Source: Candidatus Thioglobus sp. (lineage in GTDB: Bacteria; Pseudomonadota; Gammaproteobacteria; PS1; Thioglobaceae). Taken from it: DNA of 10,950 nt. The DNA lies in contig QOAH01000063.1 in the NCBI GenBank assembly GCA_003978185.1, positions 1-10,950 on the forward strand, in the 5' to 3' direction. Made by a program: the position numbers and the translations under genes. Shown here piece by piece: positions 8,164 through 10,950 of the stretch. The notes beneath the pieces are model-generated. The model had not been told where the DNA came from and searched no databases. It saw only the letters and a list, made by a program, of their open reading frames with translations. Position 1 is the first letter of the stretch. Each line of letters opens with the position of its first letter.

Positions 8164-9039
8164 ATGCCAGTCTACTTAGCCTTCATATCCGTTGTTGCCA
8201 TTTGGTCAACTACGCCACTTGCCATTCAGTGGTCGACACTAGGCTCTGACTTTAATTTTGCTGTTTCCTCTAGAATGCTAATTGGATTAGTTATTTGTCT
8301 GTTGTTATTATGGATTAAAAAACAAAAATTAAACACCAGTAAACTGGCCATTAATAATTATCTTTACGCAGGGCTGGGTATTTTTACCACCATGAGCTTG
8401 GTGTACTATTCATCACAAACAGTTCCTTCAGGAATTATTTCTGTTGTGTTTGGACTAACCCCTATTATCACTGGTATATTCGCTTTATTACTCCTTAAAG
8501 AGTCCTTCTTTAAATTTCATAAAATAGCAGGGTTATTACTGGGTTTGGCTGGTCTTGTTATTATCTTTAAGCAAACATTAAGCATTTCAACTGAAATGAT
8601 AACAGGCTTGTTAGCCGTTACTTTTGCAATGGCTTTTCAATCCTTTATATCGGTTAAACTCAAGCAAGTGAACGCCTCTATTTCTGCACTAGAAACTACC
8701 ACTGGCGCACTCATTGTTAGTGTGCCTTTGTTTGTTTTAAGTTGGGCTTTGACTGAGGGTGTTATCCCAGAAACGACATTTAAAGCTGCTTTATCTATTG
8801 GCTACTTAGCGCTATTCGGCTCAGTAATTGGCTTTATGTCATACTATTACTTGATTCGACACACCAGTGTAAGAGTGGTTGGTATTGTGCCACTCATTAC
8901 ACCAGTATTTGCACTACTACTAGGCTCAAACCTTAATAATGAAACCCTAACAAGTGTCCAGCTAAGCGGTATCATTCTTGTACTAATCGGATTGAGTTAC
9001 TACGAATATGGTGGTAAATTTACAAAGGATAAGGCATGA
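8164..9039 (+). CDS. EamA/DMT-superfamily transporter
   Basis: A 291-residue integral inner-membrane protein of the drug/metabolite transporter superfamily. Hydrophobic segments fit ten transmembrane helices arranged as two EamA repeats, roughly residues 3-133 and 145-282. Repeat 1 has AIWSTTPLAIQW in helix 1 and the family signature SGIISVVFGLTPIITGIFALLLLKE, followed by KIAGLLLGLAGLVIIF. Repeat 2 ends with GIVPLITPVFALLLGS and LSGIILVLIGL. DMT members export amino acids, nucleosides, sugars or other metabolites, and the substrate cannot be told from sequence. No Shine-Dalgarno precedes the ATG at 8164 (upstream bases are CTTCTAATT), so a short-leader or leaderless transcript is possible. 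Its TGA overlaps the slyX ATG (ATGA, 9036-9039), indicating co-translation. Confidence 0.9.
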   Translation: MPVYLAFISVVAIWSTTPLAIQWSTLGSDFNFAVSSRMLIGLVICLLLLWIKKQKLNTSKLAINNYLYAGLGIFTTMSLVYYSSQTVPSGIISVVFGLTPIITGIFALLLLKESFFKFHKIAGLLLGLAGLVIIFKQTLSISTEMITGLLAVTFAMAFQSFISVKLKQVNASISALETTTGALIVSVPLFVLSWALTEGVIPETTFKAALSIGYLALFGSVIGFMSYYYLIRHTSVRVVGIVPLITPVFALLLGSNLNNETLTSVQLSGIILVLIGLSYYEYGGKFTKDKA

Positions 9040-9242
9040 GTGAAAAACTAATCGAACTAGAGGAAAAAATTGTCTATCTTGATCACACAATCGAAGAGCT
9101 TAATGAGGTTGTTTTTCGTCAAATGCAAAAGATTGACGAATTAGAAGAAATGATCAAACATTTATCAACACAAATAGAGCAGCTTAAAGACGACTCAAAT
9201 GGTGGCACCCAAGTGGTTAATGATCGACCACCACATTATTAG
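9036..9242 (+). CDS. slyX: SlyX-family small coiled-coil protein
   Basis: A 68-residue protein; E. coli SlyX has about 72. It starts MSEKLIELEEKIVYLDHTIEELN, continues as a nearly unbroken amphipathic coiled coil to about residue 50 (heptad Leu/Ile) and ends with the family's RPPHY signature. Its function is unknown; in enterobacteria it is named from the slyD neighbourhood, a linkage absent here. It overlaps the transporter gene by 4 bp, with AAAGGA about 6 bases upstream as a plausible ribosome site. Its stop lies only 15 bp from the convergent hopJ-family stop, with no terminator visible between them. Confidence 0.88.
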   Translation: MSEKLIELEEKIVYLDHTIEELNEVVFRQMQKIDELEEMIKHLSTQIEQLKDDSNGGTQVVNDRPPHY

Positions 9243-9257
9243 AAAAACTCTGGATTG

Positions 9258-9596
9258 CTACTTTCTGTCTAGAACAGGTGATTCAAACTTTAAACCTTCC
9301 CAGCCGTAAGTCATAAAATTACGAATATTAGCGTGTGAATCACCTTTTGGATCATTTAACACTTCTTGGTAGTACTGACCAAAACAATGTAGGGCTTCTA
9401 ATTGAGAGAGCTGGTGAATGGCAGCAAAACAAAATAACTTAGCACTACCTTGGTTTTCATCAGCGGCGTTTTCAACCTCGCCGTTAGTAAAGCTAGCTGG
9501 CGTATGATAATAATCATCATCAATCAGTGCAATTAAGTCCTCAAACTTCATTCTTGCACCTGATCTTAGTGTTTCTAAATACTCTTCTTGTGTCAC
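9258..9596 (-). CDS. HopJ-family protein (PF08888-like)
   Basis: A 112-residue cytoplasmic-looking protein matching the family named after the Pseudomonas type III effector HopJ (HopPmaJ). Signature elements are FEDLIALIDDDYYHTPASFTNG (split around residues 18-39), NQGSAKLFCFAA (48-59), CFGQYYQEVL (71-80), HANIRNFM (88-95) and GWEGLKF. Many members occur in free-living marine and soil bacteria without type III secretion, so an effector role should not be inferred; the ancestral function is unknown. The start is GTG at 9596, supported by AGGGGGAG (plus-strand 9602-9609) five bases upstream; the next in-frame ATG is at residue 16 and would cut into the conserved region. It follows aceE by 28 bp on the same strand and is probably co-transcribed with it. 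Confidence 0.88.
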   Translation of the reverse strand: MTQEEYLETLRSGARMKFEDLIALIDDDYYHTPASFTNGEVENAADENQGSAKLFCFAAIHQLSQLEALHCFGQYYQEVLNDPKGDSHANIRNFMTYGWEGLKFESPVLDRK

Positions 9597-9601
9597 TCTC
9601 T

Positions 9602-9609
9602 CTCCCCCT
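9602..9609 (-). promoter_or_regulatory. Strong Shine-Dalgarno deciding the GTG start of the hopJ-family gene
   Basis: On the minus strand AGGGGGAG stands 5 bases before GTG (9596-9594). The position fits the expected N-terminus of the family and makes the GTG the likely start. Confidence 0.75.
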
Positions 9610-9630
9610 GTTTAAAAATTACCCTTAAAC
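9610..9630 (-). other. Inverted repeat over the aceE stop codon
   Basis: GTTTAA (9610-9615) and TTAAAC (9625-9630) form a 6-bp AT-rich dyad with a 9-nt loop. It covers the aceE stop codon and lies next to the hopJ-family Shine-Dalgarno. There is no adequate T-tract, so it is not a convincing terminator; it could weakly modulate read-through or translation. Confidence 0.3.
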
Positions 9631-10950
9631 CGTCATTGGATTTGGCTTATCTGTATTTATACCGTATTTTTCAATCGCTTGTGCAACAATTGTCTTGTCC
9701 ATCTCACCTTCGTCAACCAAAGCCTTAAGGGCGGCAACAGTCACATAATTTGCATCAACCTCAAAGAAGTCTCTAAGCGCCTCGCGTGAATCAGAACGAC
9801 CAAAACCATCTGTACCTAATACTTCGTAACGCCCTGGAATATACTTGCGCACTTGCTCGGCATAATTACGCATATAGTCAGTGGTTGCAATCACCGGACC
9901 TTTGGCACCTGCCAAACATTGAGTAATATAAGGTACTTTTGGCTCGTCCGCACTAAAACGATTAATTCGATCAATCGCTTGCGCTTCACGTGTGAGTTCG
10001 TTAAAACTAGTCACTGACCAAATGCTAGACTTAACGCCCCAATCATCTGAAAGCATCTGTGCAGCTTTTTCAACTTCTCTTAAAATCGTACCACAACCCA
10101 TTAACTGTACTTGCTTATCACCAGCACCCACTTCTTTGAGTGGGTAAATACCTTTGATAATTCCCTCTTCTGTACCGGCTGGCATTTCAGGGTGTGTGTA
10201 GAGCTCGTTCATGGTGGTAATGTAATAAAAAATATTTTCATGTTTTTCATACATCCTAAATAAACCACTACGAATAATAACAGCTAACTCGTAAGCATAA
10301 GTTGGATCATAAGAAACACAGTTTGGAATCGTGTTAGCCACCAAATGAGAGTCGCCATCTTGGTGCTGTAAACCCTCACCATTTAAAGTGGTTCGGCCTG
10401 CTGTACCGCCAATCAAGAAACCTTTGGCTTGCATATCACCTGCCGCCCATGCTAAATCACCCACACGCTGGAAGCCAAACTTGGAATAATAAATATAGAA
10501 TGGAATCATGGTAGTATTGTGCGTTGCATAAGCCGTTGCCGCAGCAATCCAATCAGAGATTGCACCTGCCTCATTAATACCTTCTTGCAATACCTGGCCT
10601 TTAATATCTTCTTTGTACCACATGACTTTATCAGAATCTTCTGGTTGGTAGAGTTGACCGGAAGCTGAGTAAATACCGAGCTGTCTAAACAGGCCTTCCA
10701 TACCGAATGTACGCGCCTCATCTGGAATAATTGGCACTACTTTAGGGCCGAGTTGTTTATCACGAACCAATAAGGTCATTACTCGGTTAAGCGCCATGGT
10801 AGTAGACATTTCACGATCACCACTGGATTCTAACAAAGCTTTAAACACCTCTAATTCTGGCGCTTTTAAATCTTCTAATTCAAACGAGCGCACAGGTAAA
10901 GATCCGCCTAGTGCCTTACGTCGAGCATTCATGTAAGTCATTTCTTCGCT
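9625..10950 (-). CDS. aceE: Pyruvate dehydrogenase E1 component, C-terminal half (5' end outside window)
   Basis: Homodimeric-type E1 decarboxylates pyruvate with thiamine diphosphate and transfers the acetyl group to lipoyl-E2 (AceF). The frame stays open to base 10950 (...SEEMTYMNARRKAL), so the Met at 10941 is internal. About 441 of a usual ~890 residues are present. Visible motifs are VPIIPDEARTFGMEGLFRQ, VLQEGINEAGA (its Glu matches the catalytic Glu571 region of E. coli), MIPFYIYYSKFGFQRVGDL, GFLIGGTAGRTTLNGEGLQH, IPNCVSYDPTYAYE and, near the end, VLGTDGFGRSDSREALRDFFEVDA. In GEGLQHQDGDSH one of the two His residues of the E. coli HSH sequence is replaced by Asp. The N-terminal ThDP-phosphate-binding half lies outside the window. 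The gene downstream is the hopJ-family gene and not aceF. Confidence 0.97.
   Translation of the reverse strand, partial: SEEMTYMNARRKALGGSLPVRSFELEDLKAPELEVFKALLESSGDREMSTTMALNRVMTLLVRDKQLGPKVVPIIPDEARTFGMEGLFRQLGIYSASGQLYQPEDSDKVMWYKEDIKGQVLQEGINEAGAISDWIAAATAYATHNTTMIPFYIYYSKFGFQRVGDLAWAAGDMQAKGFLIGGTAGRTTLNGEGLQHQDGDSHLVANTIPNCVSYDPTYAYELAVIIRSGLFRMYEKHENIFYYITTMNELYTHPEMPAGTEEGIIKGIYPLKEVGAGDKQVQLMGCGTILREVEKAAQMLSDDWGVKSSIWSVTSFNELTREAQAIDRINRFSADEPKVPYITQCLAGAKGPVIATTDYMRNYAEQVRKYIPGRYEVLGTDGFGRSDSREALRDFFEVDANYVTVAALKALVDEGEMDKTIVAQAIEKYGINTDKPNPMTV

Noticed and set aside
9258..9596. Evidence for a type III secretion effector or pathogenicity locus
   Set aside because: Only the family name suggests this. 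No secretion, chaperone or regulatory genes are present, and homologues are known from non-pathogens.

Overview
The window is an AT-rich stretch of a bacterial chromosome carrying mostly housekeeping genes. The protein set is gammaproteobacterial: the valS, guaB, pnp and aceE products, the TIGR04211-type SH3 protein, SlyX and the L16 arginine hydroxylase RoxA. Low G+C, short spacers and overlapping genes suggest a streamlined marine lineage such as the SUP05/Thioglobaceae group. That placement is an inference from sequence style and needs a database search to confirm.

Layout. Bases 1-3143 (+) hold a tight run: the 3' end of valS, an SH3/coiled-coil membrane protein overlapping it by 4 bp (ATGA), and guaB starting directly after that gene's stop codon. 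Downstream of guaB, where guaA is common in relatives, lies a gene of clearly different composition (3175-3804), a small 2-oxoglutarate/Fe(II) oxygenase that looks horizontally acquired. Bases 3917-4656 (-) are a two-gene operon: an uncharacterised ferredoxin-like alpha/beta (ABM-like) protein, then a single-domain rhodanese. A 92-bp divergent promoter region containing a 17-bp dyad separates this operon from roxA (4749-5831, +). Next come pnp (5973-8060, +) with a strong terminator, then an EamA-family transporter overlapping slyX (8164-9242, +). Convergent to these, on the minus strand, are the C-terminal half of aceE (9625-10950, cut by the window edge) and a hopJ-family gene behind it (9258-9596).

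How the genes fit together. valS, roxA, pnp, guaB and aceE serve translation, ribosome modification, RNA decay, GMP synthesis and pyruvate oxidation. RoxA and the island oxygenase both need O2, 2-oxoglutarate and Fe(II). There is no CRISPR array, tRNA, rRNA, transposase or integrase. No stretch longer than 300 bp lacks a gene; the longest gap is 141 bp, before pnp. The parts most worth following up are the foreign oxygenase gene, the ABM-like/rhodanese operon with its divergent dyad, and the aceE-hopJ arrangement. I did not find a clear multi-gene defence or biosynthetic system.
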